Shown: one piece after another, positions 44,632 to 55,764 of the stretch
Layout: each line of letters opens with the position of its first letter
Numbering within the stretch: position 1 is the first letter of the stretch
Origin: Hermatobates lingyangjiaoensis
Taxonomy: Eukaryota; Arthropoda; Insecta; Hemiptera; Hermatobatidae
Assembly: GCA_026182355.1 (NCBI GenBank)
Contig: JAPFBL010000003.1
Span: 2,257,001 to 2,321,000, forward strand
Direction of reading: 5' to 3'
Length of the DNA stretch: 64,000 nt
The notes under the pieces: model-generated
The model's database searches: none
Told to the model about the DNA's origin: nothing
The model's input: only the letters and a program-made list of their open reading frames with translations
Translations under genes and position numbers: made by a program

Positions 44632-44972
44632 GATATAGTTTCTCGACCACTGATATTTCAAATTCACATAAGGGGTTATTGAGGATTTTGGTCATAAAAC
44701 ATACAACTCCTGATCATCAGCCGACGTTTCGCCAAAAGTTGTTTGGCATTTTCAAGGCTAAAAAACAATTTATTAAACGACATAAGTAAAGCATGTGGTC
44801 ATAAAACATACAACTCCTGATCATCAGCCTATCTTGCTTTACTTATGTCGTTTAATAAATTGTTTTTTAGCCTTGAAAATGCCAAACAACTTTTGGCGAA
44901 ACGTCGGCTGATGATCAGGAGTTGTATGTTTTATTACCAAAATCCTCAATAACCCCTTATGTGAATTTATAT
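44632..44972. repeat. Foldback of PLE terminal family D (copy 3)
   Basis: The palindrome has outer arms CATAAGGGGTTATTGAGGAT and its complement, and inner arms GCCGACGTTTCGCCAAAAGT and its complement. The centre duplicates the outer part once more (GGTCATAAAACATACAACTC, about 44,799), making a three-part arrangement. The right arm carries AGCC, TTGAAAAT, GCCAAA/TTTGGC hairpin, GAA, ACGTC, GGCT at 44,869-44,909. (TA)n lies at both edges. Confidence 0.85.
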
Positions 44973-45479
44973 ATATATATAATTAAATTGGTAGAAGAAC
45001 AAGCAATACTCTGTTTATATTTTCACTTTCTTCTTGTCATCAGAATGATGACAGGTAGTCCAAGTCCACCCTTTGTGAAAGAGAAGTTTAAAAGAGATTT
45101 TTTTCCAGTCGACTCCATTCATTTTAAATATCCAGGTCACTTTGTCTTTATGATTAAATAATTAATGAGTCTGCAAACCTATTTTAGGAAAGAAATTCAA
45201 CTGGTGTAATTGTATCTAATGTAATGTAATGCAGTTGCTTTAGCTTAATTTTTCTTTATCTACTTGGTTTAATTTGTTTGCTGAAATGTATACGTGACAA
45301 TATTGAATTCATTCAATGTGGACAGTTAAAAAGTGAATCTAGTCAATTAGTGTTCTTAATCTGTTCAGAATTTATAAAGATATTCTTCAATAAAATATAA
45401 CTGTTCTATTTTTGATTTTAGTGCTCATGAAACGCAAATTATTCGTAATTCCTTTATTATCGCTTGATACATCGAACAG
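44973..45479. other. AT-rich sequence, nothing recognised
   Basis: An in-frame stretch to 45,161 adjoins the TA tract. I recognise no domain in it. Confidence 0.4.
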
Positions 45480-45860
45480 ACCACACTGTTTGATGGATCA
45501 ATTTCATATTTTGACAAGAGTGGGACCTAAAATGTGGTTGCACCCTGCTGTTTCCGGACAACATTGCATAATAGAAAAGTCACTTTTTCGAGAGTGTGAT
45601 TTTCTTCACCTAATCTACTAATTCTGGAGCATTGAAACTTTGAAAATACTATTAAACAATCAATAGCTTTAAATAGAACAAAATGTCATAATTTTTCAAT
45701 AACAATAGGCCAGTTTGCCATGAAATGTAAAATTGTTTACTTAGGACTGATTCCGAAAGGTTGTCAATACGATAAAGATCACACCGTATGACAGATCGCA
45801 ATAACATTAACTCAAAAATAGCACCTTTTGAAAAGGTAATCTGAACACTTTTTTCATAAT
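45480..45860 (-). repeat. Interspersed repeat family X, diverged 3' part
   Basis: The minus strand shows AAAGTGACTTTTCTATTATG, GGTCCCACTCTTGTCAAAAT and ATGAAATTGATCCATCAAAC, in the order of the 52.2-52.4 kb copy (GACTTTCCCGTCATGCAT, AAATATCAACTTGATCCATC). It is older than the other copies. Its left and right limits are vague. Confidence 0.5.
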
Positions 45861-46689
45861 TTTAGAAAAAAAATTTTCTTATCCTAAACGACTAACGACA
45901 GAATAATGAAAGTTTCTGTAAAAAAAATCTACCTAAAATTAATATGCTAGAAATAAATTTAAGGAATTCTGAATAGGTTAAAGGTAATACAGCAATAAGA
46001 ACAGAAAACTCAATAATAATGGATAACCTGCTGTATTTATTGGATTTAGTTACACTGACTTAAACATTTTTTGTCAGAATCTGATGAAATAGAATTGATA
46101 TTTAAATGTTAATAAAAGAAATTTAGGGATATTTAATGATTGAATCCCTATGTAAGATATGTAAGAAGATATTATTGATTCATGATGTTTTCCGAGATGA
46201 TGGATGGTTGTCTAGTGAAAGACTTGTAATCAATCCACATGTTGGGCACGTCATGTTAACATCAGATATATATGATCCTTTGTGTGTTTAAAAACCTCAT
46301 TGTTTAGGAGTTTTTGTAAATCCTTCATAACAAAACTGCTACTAATTTGAAGCCTTATATCTAGTGACTTAATAATTTAAAGTATTGTTTTACTTATTGT
46401 GCTACTACGAATATTTCATGATATTAAATGTAGGAACAAAAAATATTATACTAAAATGGAACAACTATTATGTTTTATTTGTAGAAACATGAGAACTTTT
46501 CGGTAAATAAGAATCTTCATACGGAACAAAATGTATTATCAGAAGGGCATATTAGCAAAGTCAGATCAAAAAAATTTGGCTAACAAAATAGATAACTTCG
46601 AAACTCTTAAAGGAATCTAAGCTATTTCTTAGCCATTGAAGGAGGCTTTGATAGGATACTTTAGATTTAGTGAATCAGAACTAATATCT
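45861..46689. other. AT-rich sequence with a solitary ancestor-like satellite monomer
   Basis: At 45,975-46,060 a single diverged monomer of the 147-bp satellite occurs (AGGTAATACAGCAATAAGAA, CAGAAAACTCAATAATAATG). The flank GGATAACCTGCTGTATTT after it also borders the array at 48.07 kb. The rest shows no recognisable feature. Confidence 0.55.
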
Positions 46690-48065
46690 ATACTTTAAAC
46701 TACAGTTAAAGGCTTGATGGTAAATCGTTATAGGTAATACAGTTCTAAGAACAGAAAACTCAAACCTTTAAACTACAGCTAAAGCCTTGATGGTAATGCC
46801 GTTAAAGGTAACACAGTTCTAAGAACAGAAAACTCAAGCCTGTAATCTACAGTTAAAGGCTTGATGGTAAACCGTTATAGGTAATACAGTTCTAAGAACA
46901 GAAAACTCAAGCCTTTAAACTACAGCTAAAGCCTTGATGGTAATGCCGTTAAAGGTAACACAGTTCTAAGAACAGAAAACTCAAGCCTGTAATCTACAGT
47001 TAAAGACTTGATGGTAAATCGTTATAGGTAATACAGTTCTAAGAACAGAAAACTCAAGCCTTTAAACTACAGCTAAAGCCTTGATGGTAATGCCGTTAAA
47101 GGTAACACAGTTCTAAGAACAGAAAACTCAAGCCTGTAATCTACAGTTAAAGGCTTGATGGTAAACCGTTATAGGTAATACAGTTCTAAGAACAGAAAAC
47201 TCAAGCCTTTAAACTACAGCTAAAGCCTTGATGGTAATGCCGTTAAAGGTAACACAGTTCTAAGAACAGAAAACTCAAGCCTGTAATCTACAGTTAAAGG
47301 CTTGATGGTAAACCGTTATAGGTAATACAGTTCTAAGAACAGAAAACTCAAGCCTTTAAACTACAGTTAAAGGTTTGATGATAATGCCGTTAAAGGTAAT
47401 ACAGTTCTAAGAACAGAAAACTCAAGCCTGTAATCTACAGTTAAAGGCTTGATGGTAAACCGTTATAGGTAATACAGTTCTAAGAACAGAAAACTCAAGC
47501 CTTTAAACTACAGCTAAAGCCTTGATGGTAATGCCGTTAAAGGTAACACAGTTCTAAGAACAGAAAACTCAAGCCTGTAATCTACAGTTAAAGGCTTGAT
47601 GGTAAACCGTTATAGGTAATACAGTTCTAAGAACAGAAAACTCAAGCCTTTAAACTACAGCTAAAGCCTTGATGGTAATGCCGTTAAAGGTAACACAGTT
47701 CTAAGAACAGAAAACTCAAGCCTGTAATCTACAGTTAAAGACTTGATGGTAAATCGTTATAGGTAATACAGTTCTAAGAACAGAAAACTCAAGCCTTTAA
47801 ACTACAGCTAAAGCCTTGATGGTAATGCCGTTAAAGGTAACACAGTTCTAAGAACAGAAAACTCAAGCCTGTAATCTACAGTTAAAGGCTTGATGGTAAA
47901 CCGTTATAGGTAATACAGTTCTAAGAACAGAAAACTCAAGCCTTTAAACTACAGTTAAAGGTTTGATGATAATGCCGTTAAAGGTAATACAGTTCTAAGA
48001 ACAGAAAACTTAAGCCTTTAAACCACAGTTATAGGTAATACAGTTCTAAGAACAGAAAACTCAAA
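46690..48065. repeat. Satellite of 147-bp dimeric units
   Basis: About nine units of exactly 147 bp are marked by TGTAATCTACAG at 46,841, 46,988, 47,135, 47,282, 47,429, 47,576, 47,723 and 47,870. Each unit is a dimer of ~73- and ~74-bp halves sharing CAGTTCTAAGAACAGAAAAC. The halves differ in GGTAAACCGTTATAGGTAAT versus GGTAATGCCGTTAAAGGTAA. Variants recur: GACTTGATGGTAAATCG 735 bp apart, and GGTTTGATGATAATG 588 bp apart. TTCTAAGAA inside each half is itself palindromic. Confidence 0.97.
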
Positions 48066-48924
48066 TTGGAATAACGGATAACCTGATGTACTTGTTAGAT
48101 TTATTTACATTGACTTAAATGTAAATGAAACCTTAAATAATTAAGGTTTCAATATTCAAGGATATAGAGATGATTTCGTTATAATAAGAAAAGTATAACT
48201 TGATGGTAATGCCTTTAAACTCTTGATGCATGATCTCCAAATTGGTAAAATATGGGTAAAGTTTCCTCTCTGAATAGGAAACAAAGCAGGTCTCATGGAC
48301 TATTTTTATGGATAATTCTAAAGAAGAACTCTCAGATGTACTGGAAAATGTTGGGTATCTCTTTAGATGAAATACTAACTGGCAAAGCCATTTAATAGGT
48401 ATTTAAGGTCGTCAGTTTAACATGAAAAGTAATAACATCACATCAAATTGTTCTAGATCAACGATTTCAAGCTTGATATAACTGACTAAATATTTATAAA
48501 AAAAATTAGTATAAGTTGTAAGTTTAAAGTCGAATAAGCACAGCATATTTTTTTGGCATTTTTAATGCTAACAACTTTTAAAGGTATTAAATACTATTAC
48601 AAACATCTTGTTAAGTACAGTCATTAAAAGTATGTCGTTTGCTTTGTTACACTGATTTAAAACTTCATAAAATATTTTAGCACTTCTCAGAGTTTAAGAT
48701 ATCATGATAATAGGAGTTCATTATTTTAATAGGTCACAAAAAATTCGTTTTCTATTTAATGCTATTAAAATAATTGTTGATGTTTCAGGAAATTTCCATT
48801 AAGCATTAGCTTAATTTATTTGCACTCGTTCCAACACCCATCACTTTGTCGACGGATATAACTTTTTAACCCAAACACACACACACATAACTTACATACA
48901 CATATATACGTATATATATATATA
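48066..48924. other. AT-rich sequence, (CA)n and (TA)n at its right end
   Basis: The first ~55 bp (GGATAACCTGATGTACTTGT) duplicate the flank at 46.03 kb. CACACACACA and TATACGTATATA tracts at 48,873-48,930 precede the next foldback. No coding signal was recognised. Confidence 0.5.
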
Positions 48925-49165
48925 TATATAAAGATTTCACATAAACACGTGAAATAACAATCAATGATCAAACCACAATAAGAAAATGGGATAACAAGCG
49001 GTCTTCGTCAGAGTCAAAAACCCAACTGACTCTGGGTTTTTGACTCTGACTCTTGTTCAGTTGGGTTTTTGACTCTGACGAAAACCGCTTGTCACGGTTG
49101 AAAGATCTTAGTCTTGTTTTCCCATTTCTTATTGTGGTTTGATATCATTGATATATATATAAAAC
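48925..49165. repeat. Foldback of PLE terminal family B (copy 4, complex)
   Basis: The left arm starts AGATTTCACATAAACACGTG and ATCAATGATCAAACCACAAT and has an internal deletion (GGGATAACAAGCGG). The central part has three copies of GGGTTTTTGACTCTGAC or its complement, so more than one template switch or rearrangement occurred. The right arm carries CTGACGAAAACCGCTTGTCACGG with a mutated hairpin and ends TTTGATATCATTGATATATA. Confidence 0.8.
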
Positions 49166-49649
49166 ATAGTTTGAAACAAATTTACAAAGATGGACGTCAG
49201 TCATATAAAAAACTGCACATTTTGAAACGAATTTAATGAATTTTATTTACATAAAGAAATGAGCAACTTAAACAATTTACTCCTTGAAAATGATGTATTT
49301 TAAGGTATAATTCCATGATTCTCTAAAAAACAGGACAAATATATTTCCTACGGAATCATTCTAATAAGTCATATTTTGCACTACTTGCGGATAGTACATT
49401 AAGTTTTATCGCAAATGACGTATTTATTATTTGAATCAAGACAATACATCCAACCACAAAAAAGTTAATTTTGGATCAAAATATTTCATTTCACTCTTTA
49501 TTAGTTTCGTAATGAGTTTTTTTGTCAAAACAAAGACATAGTCGTCTCGGATTGAAAAAGATACTGGAATATATAAAATTGGCAAGAGTTTGAGTGTAGA
49601 AGTACCTCCCCCCCCCCAATAATACTCTATTTTTATGTGTAATTTACGT
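49166..49649. other. AT-rich sequence, nothing recognised
   Basis: It contains a short C run (about 49,608-49,617). A 78-codon minus frame at 49,436-49,672 has no known domain. Confidence 0.4.
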
Positions 49650-49950
49650 GCGTTTCGTACACTTGTGCTCAAACCACAGTCCCAATAGTTTTAATTGTAT
49701 TAGTAATAATACAATACAACTAAAGTTGCTGGACTGTTTGAGGATTGTATGATTAAAAAATCAACTTTGTATTGTTACGTTTCGAAATTTATGTTTTCAT
49801 TACAGAGCCTTCATAAATTTTCGAAACGTCCGAAGACAGAGATGTTTTTGATCAGACACCCTCAAACAGTCCAGCAACTTTAGTTGTTGTAGTTTATTAT
49901 ACTAATATGGTTAAAATATTGGCAGTGTTTGACCAGAAGTGGACGTAGAA
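49650..49950. repeat. Foldback of PLE-type terminal family F (copy 2)
   Basis: The outer arms are AACTAAAGTTGCTGGACTGT and ACAGTCCAGCAACTTTAGTT. The inner arms carry CGTTTCGAAATTTATG and CATAAATTTTCGAAACGT, and the axis is near 49,800. The right side continues GGTTAAAATATTGGCAGTGT and TTGACCAGAAGTGG. These match the left flank of copy 1 inverted, so the element extends beyond the palindrome on that side. Confidence 0.75.
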
Positions 49951-50979
49951 TGGTTGAACGAAACAAATGTCTAAAGGGTTTTGAAATAATTATTAAAAGA
50001 ATCCAATTCGATTTCACCGTGAGTTATACGAAAAAATATATCGTCTATATAACGTAACTAGAGGAGGAGTACAAAGGGATTAAGTATTTAAGAAAGATAT
50101 GTCAAACATCGCTATAAGATATTGACGAAAGAGGAGTCATTCTAGTGTTCACAGCAATACGTTTAATCTGGAGATGAAAGTTATCGAATTTAAAGACATT
50201 CAGGACAAATTTCGATGTTAGATAATAAACTCAGTGGATAATAAAAATAAATGTATAATAAAATAAAAATGCATGAAAATTTGTGAAGTGTATGAACTGA
50301 AAATATCGTCAGCTTAACTAGCTCTTAGGGGAGAAAAAATCTACTCTTTGCATTTATAAAGTAGTGTTGTAAAATTAAATAATCCCACTAAAAGAAAATT
50401 ATAATAAATAGCATTAAGTTATTTAAATTTTATAACACTGACGGTCTTTTTTTTTTCTCAAAAAAAAAGAAATCTTGAGGAAACTGTAAAATAAAACAGT
50501 ATATTTTTACTTTACAGTTCCTCTCCCAAGTAATTCATTTACCAGCTAAGTGAAGAACTTCAAAGAGACTTAGGCGACTTAAAGGACGCCTAAACCCATT
50601 ACCTACCATAATTGAATTAATTATTTCTTTTACAAATACTTGTTGACTAGCATAAAAAAGCCTTAGGAACACACTGGCATAGTCAAAATGACATTTTAAA
50701 TTGAAATAAGCGAGATATTAGGTGTTCTCATATGAGATCACTGGGAGGATTCAGTGTCAATACACTCAGCGAATGTGTCCAACCGCAATCTCTAATTCTG
50801 GTATTCAAAACTACTTACTGAATGTCAATAAATGAAAAATTACTCATAACCAAAACCATTTCATTTTAAAAAAGAAATAAGTATTAATACAATTTTTTTT
50901 TTCTAAATGTAAAAATTAGTTCAATAAAAATAAGTGGTTTGAAGTATTGCTAAAATTGTGCTTTTGTAAAAAAAAAATC
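49951..50979. other. AT-rich sequence, nothing recognised
   Basis: Oligo-T and oligo-A runs near 50,449-50,470 can pair. No gene or known repeat was recognised. Confidence 0.4.
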
Positions 50980-52602
50980 TGGAGTGGCCTACACTCTACT
51001 TTACTATAAGTAACTTAATGTCAAATTTCTTGAGTATACAAAACATAACGTCTCATTTAAGCATAACGTAAACATCTAAATGGGATATAATTATTAGCCT
51101 GTCATTCCTGAGGTAGTACAAATAGTGATTGAAGGACATATCAATTTATAAGCTTATTTTTGTACATCACAAATAATTTATTATTTGCAAATAATTTCAT
51201 TAGTATAACTACAGCAGTAATAACATTTTTGAAAAACCAAAGTGAACATTTCTTGAAACGAAATAGTATCCTACAAGAGAACATGGCTATTGTTCAAATA
51301 GCCAGTAGATTTCTTACATCGTTTACTTGACATCCTTCTACATTGAATATTAATGTAAAATTTTCAAATTTGAAACAGTAAAATATTCTTTTTTTCTCTG
51401 AAAAACTTCTTAAACAGCGAAGAAAATGTTGTTTTAAGGTGATTTGTTAATTAAAGATGTACGATAATTACAGTTATTAATCTCTAAACGAAAGATTTCA
51501 ATTTTGAGTATCTTTTCCATTTTTGGTTTTTACAGAATTATTATACTGAGAATTTTATGGCTTCTTAGTATTTAATTAGATCATTTTCCTTCCCCTTTGT
51601 CAAATAACATATATACGAATTTTTTTTTAATGAGTGTTATCATTTACCTGCAGAATATTATTCCTCTTACATCTCTTATAAGTCAATAATATTTTCATTT
51701 TTCCATTAGAAACATCAATTTTATCTCAGTGGATTCGCTCAAAAAATTTCTAAGTCAATGTAAACAATGTAAAAAAATACAAAAAAAATCGACAAGTATA
51801 GCAGGTGATCTCTTAGTCTAGAATAAACAAACAGTTTTTATATCGTTATTGCTCTTTCCCGTAATTGAAACTTCATGAATTTTTTTTTGTGAATTGCTAA
51901 TTTTTTGTTCCATTTTTGGTCAAATTTTCATTATTTTTTAACGAGCCGTTTAGCGTCAAAAAATCATTTTCTGAAAACACAAATCGTACTGTAACGCCCC
52001 TTTAGTGAATGTAATTTCAAAAAAAAATATCTCAACTCATTCACCATATAATGTTCTATTTGTAGGCATAGTTTCATTCTTGTCCGTCAAACAGTATGGC
52101 TTGTATCGCTCTCACAAGGTTTGAGATTGAATTATAAGTCAAAATTTTTACATTTTATTGAAAAAAAAATATTTCCTGTTGTCTTAAAATTCTGAATATA
52201 TTTTTCGTTTGTTGCATTTCTAACTCCAAAGATAATGTCAAAATTTCAAAACTCTAGAGTTATCAGTTTAGGAGAAATAAATGTTTTAAAAAGTGACTTT
52301 CCCGTCATGCATAATTCTTCCCAAACAATAGGGATCTTCGTCTAAATGGGGCCCATTTTTGTGTAAAATATCAACTTGATCCATCAAAGATTCTGGACCG
52401 TAGCGTGGTAACAAGCAATGCTAACACACGCACCCACCCACCCACCCACCCACCCACCCACCCACACACACACACACACAGACATCATCATAAAAACGTC
52501 ATAAAACGACTTCTGGTACCTCAAAACATGTAATTCCGTCAAAATCTCGAGATCGAATTTTTTCACGATCACTATACTTTGCTTATAGTAAAGTAAAAAC
52601 TG
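50980..52602 (+). repeat. Interspersed repeat family X, nearly complete copy
   Basis: This is the longest uninterrupted copy. It starts near TCTGGAGTGGCCTACACTC. ACTTTACTATAAGT at 50,998-51,011 is the inverted match of GCTTATAGTAAAGT (one difference) at 52,581-52,594, giving short terminal inverted repeats about 1.6 kb apart. Both ends can form hairpins. No transposase frame is present, so if it is a DNA transposon it is non-autonomous. Related pieces are at 5.2, 10.1-10.8, 20.8-28.0 (split by the LINE) and 45.5 kb. Confidence 0.7.
52429..52482. repeat. (CCCA)n and (CA)n microsatellite inside family X
   Basis: Runs of CCCA followed by CA. The same place in the 28-kb copy has CCACCCACACACACAA, so the repeat tract is seeded by the element itself. 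The Trp/Gly-rich minus-strand frame over it is an artefact. Confidence 0.9.
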
Positions 52603-54189
52603 GAAGATTAACATTTTACTCATTTAGTGACTTAGTGAGTTTGCACTCTGATAACTTTTCATAGCAACTTTTATCTTCAGCGATTGTAGCTATGATAAGA
52701 TGGCTAACGTAAGAATTTTGGACTGCATCAATCTATTCTGGACTTTGAATTTTCTGTTATTTTTATCCTTTCCAGCTTTATTTTTATTGTTGCAAAAACG
52801 TAGCATGCTCTTCATTTCTTGAAATTTGCTCTTCTTTATTTTAGCTTTGCTAAAGCAGAATTAGGTGGAGCTGATAGTACAAAGTGTATGTTAGGAACAA
52901 AGGCCGCAGTACTCAAGGAGTTGTATTAACTTGGGTGTATTACAACGTAAGAAACTCCAAAGACAAACTATATTAGGAAAGGCGTTTATTTTAAACCCCA
53001 TAACCCGTCCAACTTCAAAATAGCCCTTTTTTTTCTTCTCAAATTTGGTGTCAATTAAGATATTTTTTTAAAAAAAAAAATTAAAATTAACAATATTCGA
53101 CATAGTAGAAAAGAAAATTACAAATTTCCATCCATGATAACTCAAGACTTGTGATTGTATATAACAGATATTAATATTGTATAATTAGTAAATGATTAAT
53201 TCTGTGGTATTAAACAACAGTGGGAATAAAAAAAATAAACAACAGGGCTACAAACAAATTCAGTTTATAATTAAACCAGTGTTTCCAACAATTTTACATG
53301 CCAAAACCTACCATCAGTTAATTTTCACAACAATGTTCTCGTAAAGCCAGACCCACAACTTTATTTCTCAATGTGTTGATAAATTTATTTGTTTTCATTT
53401 CCAGACTGAACTGTAATAATTTATTATTTAGGTAGACTAAGATAAAAGCTTTTGAGTCGCGCAGTTTAATTAAATTGACTTTGTGTTATCCTTCACAACA
53501 AATTTAGAGATGATACTGAATAAACTGAGATAATTAATTCACTAAAGAAGATTAACTAGCACTGTATGACATTTTACCTCTATAAGAACTTTGCTTCTAC
53601 TATGCCAACTTTGTAACTTCTATTATTACCCCATATGCATTGTTTTGCAATAAACATATTAAATTACCTTGAAGATTAAAGCTCCAGTTCTTCCATAGCA
53701 TCTTATTTTATTAGAACACTTTATGGTTTGTTTTTAGATCACCTTACCTCCTTGTACTACAGCACTTCATCCCCTCTTATAACACCAACTCAACACCTTG
53801 TGTGCAACGCTGGACGCATGCATAATCGCGCATTGCTCGCACATGTTCTGCGCACAAAACTAATCCACCGCACAAAAAAAAGTCAACATACAGTCACCAA
53901 AAAAAAAAAAATTCTAATCTTTAAAAAAAAAAAGTAGCATTTTGAAAAGTAAAATACACAATTATTCTTATGTTATCAACTTAGTACAATCGTGAAATCC
54001 GCTTTTTTTCTACTTTATTATTTTTTTAAATTCAATAGGAAACAAAATAAAATCAAGAACAAAAAAAATTACCAATAAAGTATTTTTAAAAACTTCCTAT
54101 AGTCACTTTAGTTTTTTAGACAAAACATTTTTTAATTTCATTGATCATATTTCAATATCATAGAAATTACAATTTTTCTGTGAGTATTA
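52603..54189. other. AT-rich sequence, nothing recognised
   Basis: A GC-richer patch lies at 53,780-53,870 (TGCGCACAAAACTAATCCAC). Several A runs follow. No gene was recognised. Confidence 0.4.
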
Positions 54190-54406
54190 TATATATATAT
54201 CAATGATCAAACCACAATAAGAAATGGGAAAACAAGACTAAGATCTTTCAACCGTAACAAGCGGTCTTCGTCAGAGTCAAAAACCCAATAGTTGGGTTTT
54301 TGACTCTGACGAAGACCGCTTGTTACGGTTGAAAGATCTTAGTCTTGTTTTCCCATTTCTTATTGTGGTTTGATCATTGATTGTTATTTCATGTGTTTAT
54401 GTTAAA

Positions 54407-54440
<34 letters not shown>
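54190..54440. repeat. Foldback of PLE terminal family B (copy 5, best preserved)
   Basis: The arms are nearly identical over ~100 bp: the left starts ATCAATGATCAAACCACAAT and the right ends ATTGTGGTTTGATCATTGAT. The axis is CCCAATAGTTGGG at 54,286-54,298. The right arm has a complete hammerhead-like core at 54,302-54,344, and the left arm carries the same on the minus strand. (TA)n tracts (54,189-54,198 and 54,409-54,440) border both sides. Confidence 0.9.
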
Positions 54441-54442
<2 letters not shown>

Positions 54443-55764
54443 TTACTGTTCTCCCCAGCCTCCTGAGACAGCTTGTGTGTATGTGCAGGTGCATGAAAAA
54501 TGTAGAGAAAACATTGATTGTGTGTATAACAAATCCAAGTTGCATAACATGGAATGGGTCTCTTATCAGCACTTCAGTACTGTTTAGCACTTGTACAGTA
54601 TTATATCGCATATGATTAACCTTTAGTAGGACCCATTGTCACCTCATTAAGATATTATCATCACCTTGTACTACCACATCATATCTCTGATTTCAACTTT
54701 ACTACATAGCCCAGTATACATTTTATGTTGGTTTTACTAAATAAATCCATTAAAAATGTTTCTTACCCATCATAAAACAAATATATCTAACCAAAAATAA
54801 AAATTACATGAAATAAATTAACATTCAATGAGTACTCACTGGCGCTTACAATTACTTAATTTTAATGATTTATGTCAGTGATCTGAAAATGTCAAAGTAA
54901 ACTTAATACATATTTTCCTTTTAGTTCAGGATTAGAGTCGGGTGGGGAGAAGAAGATGGACAGAGGACGTGATATGCTTTTATGATTGACATTATTATCA
55001 GAATAAAACTACATGCCGTTTCTTCTAACAAACCTTTCTTTTTAAACCCATTACCTACAATAATTATACTTACACATATCTAACAAATTATATGTTTTCA
55101 AAAATGAAACTGGAACAAATTTGTATGTTATCTCTGTAGATAATAACACGGAAGTCTCTACTTTCGAGAATATAAAGATAGTGGGAACATTCAAATTAGT
55201 GCTAATAGTCCTAACGTACCACCTAAACTAAGCCTTATACCCATTCTGCATCATAAGACACCAACGGTCAATCACATGACCTTATAAGTCAAAATGATCT
55301 GAGCTACAGCTATACAGGTACCATGGAAGGAAAAGAGAGTGAGGTGGTCAGTAAGGAAGGAAAACTTATGAAGGACTTCAGGGGTTGGGCAAAGTGTTGT
55401 CTTCATCGGTTGTAAGAAATACGTATTAAATAAAAAAAAAAATATTTGTCTTTATCCATTACAAGACGACCCCCTGACTCCTTGTGTCACTCAGTGTTAA
55501 GAATTATAGCAACAGTTAACAACATAAATTCACCGAACGTGGCTAACAGGAATAACTGTTATTGCCATTTCTTATCATAAAGTGATGAAAACAAAGATTC
55601 TCATTTGGCCCAAGCTTTTGATATAGTATTCTTAACATGATTCAAAATATATGCACAATAAGTATATTTAGCAAAACAAAAATAATTTTAAAGTAAAAAA
55701 TTTCATTTATTCTATGATATAAAATAAATGAAACATCAATTCAAGGTATATACACAATCAATCA
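54441..55764. other. AT-rich sequence, nothing recognised
   Basis: Short frames next to the TA tract (54,381-54,611) are not supported. No other signal was recognised. Confidence 0.4.

Noticed and set aside
46690..48065. Regular repeats suggesting a CRISPR-like array
   Set aside because: The units are contiguous with no variable spacers, the unit length fits a satellite, and the context is clearly eukaryotic.
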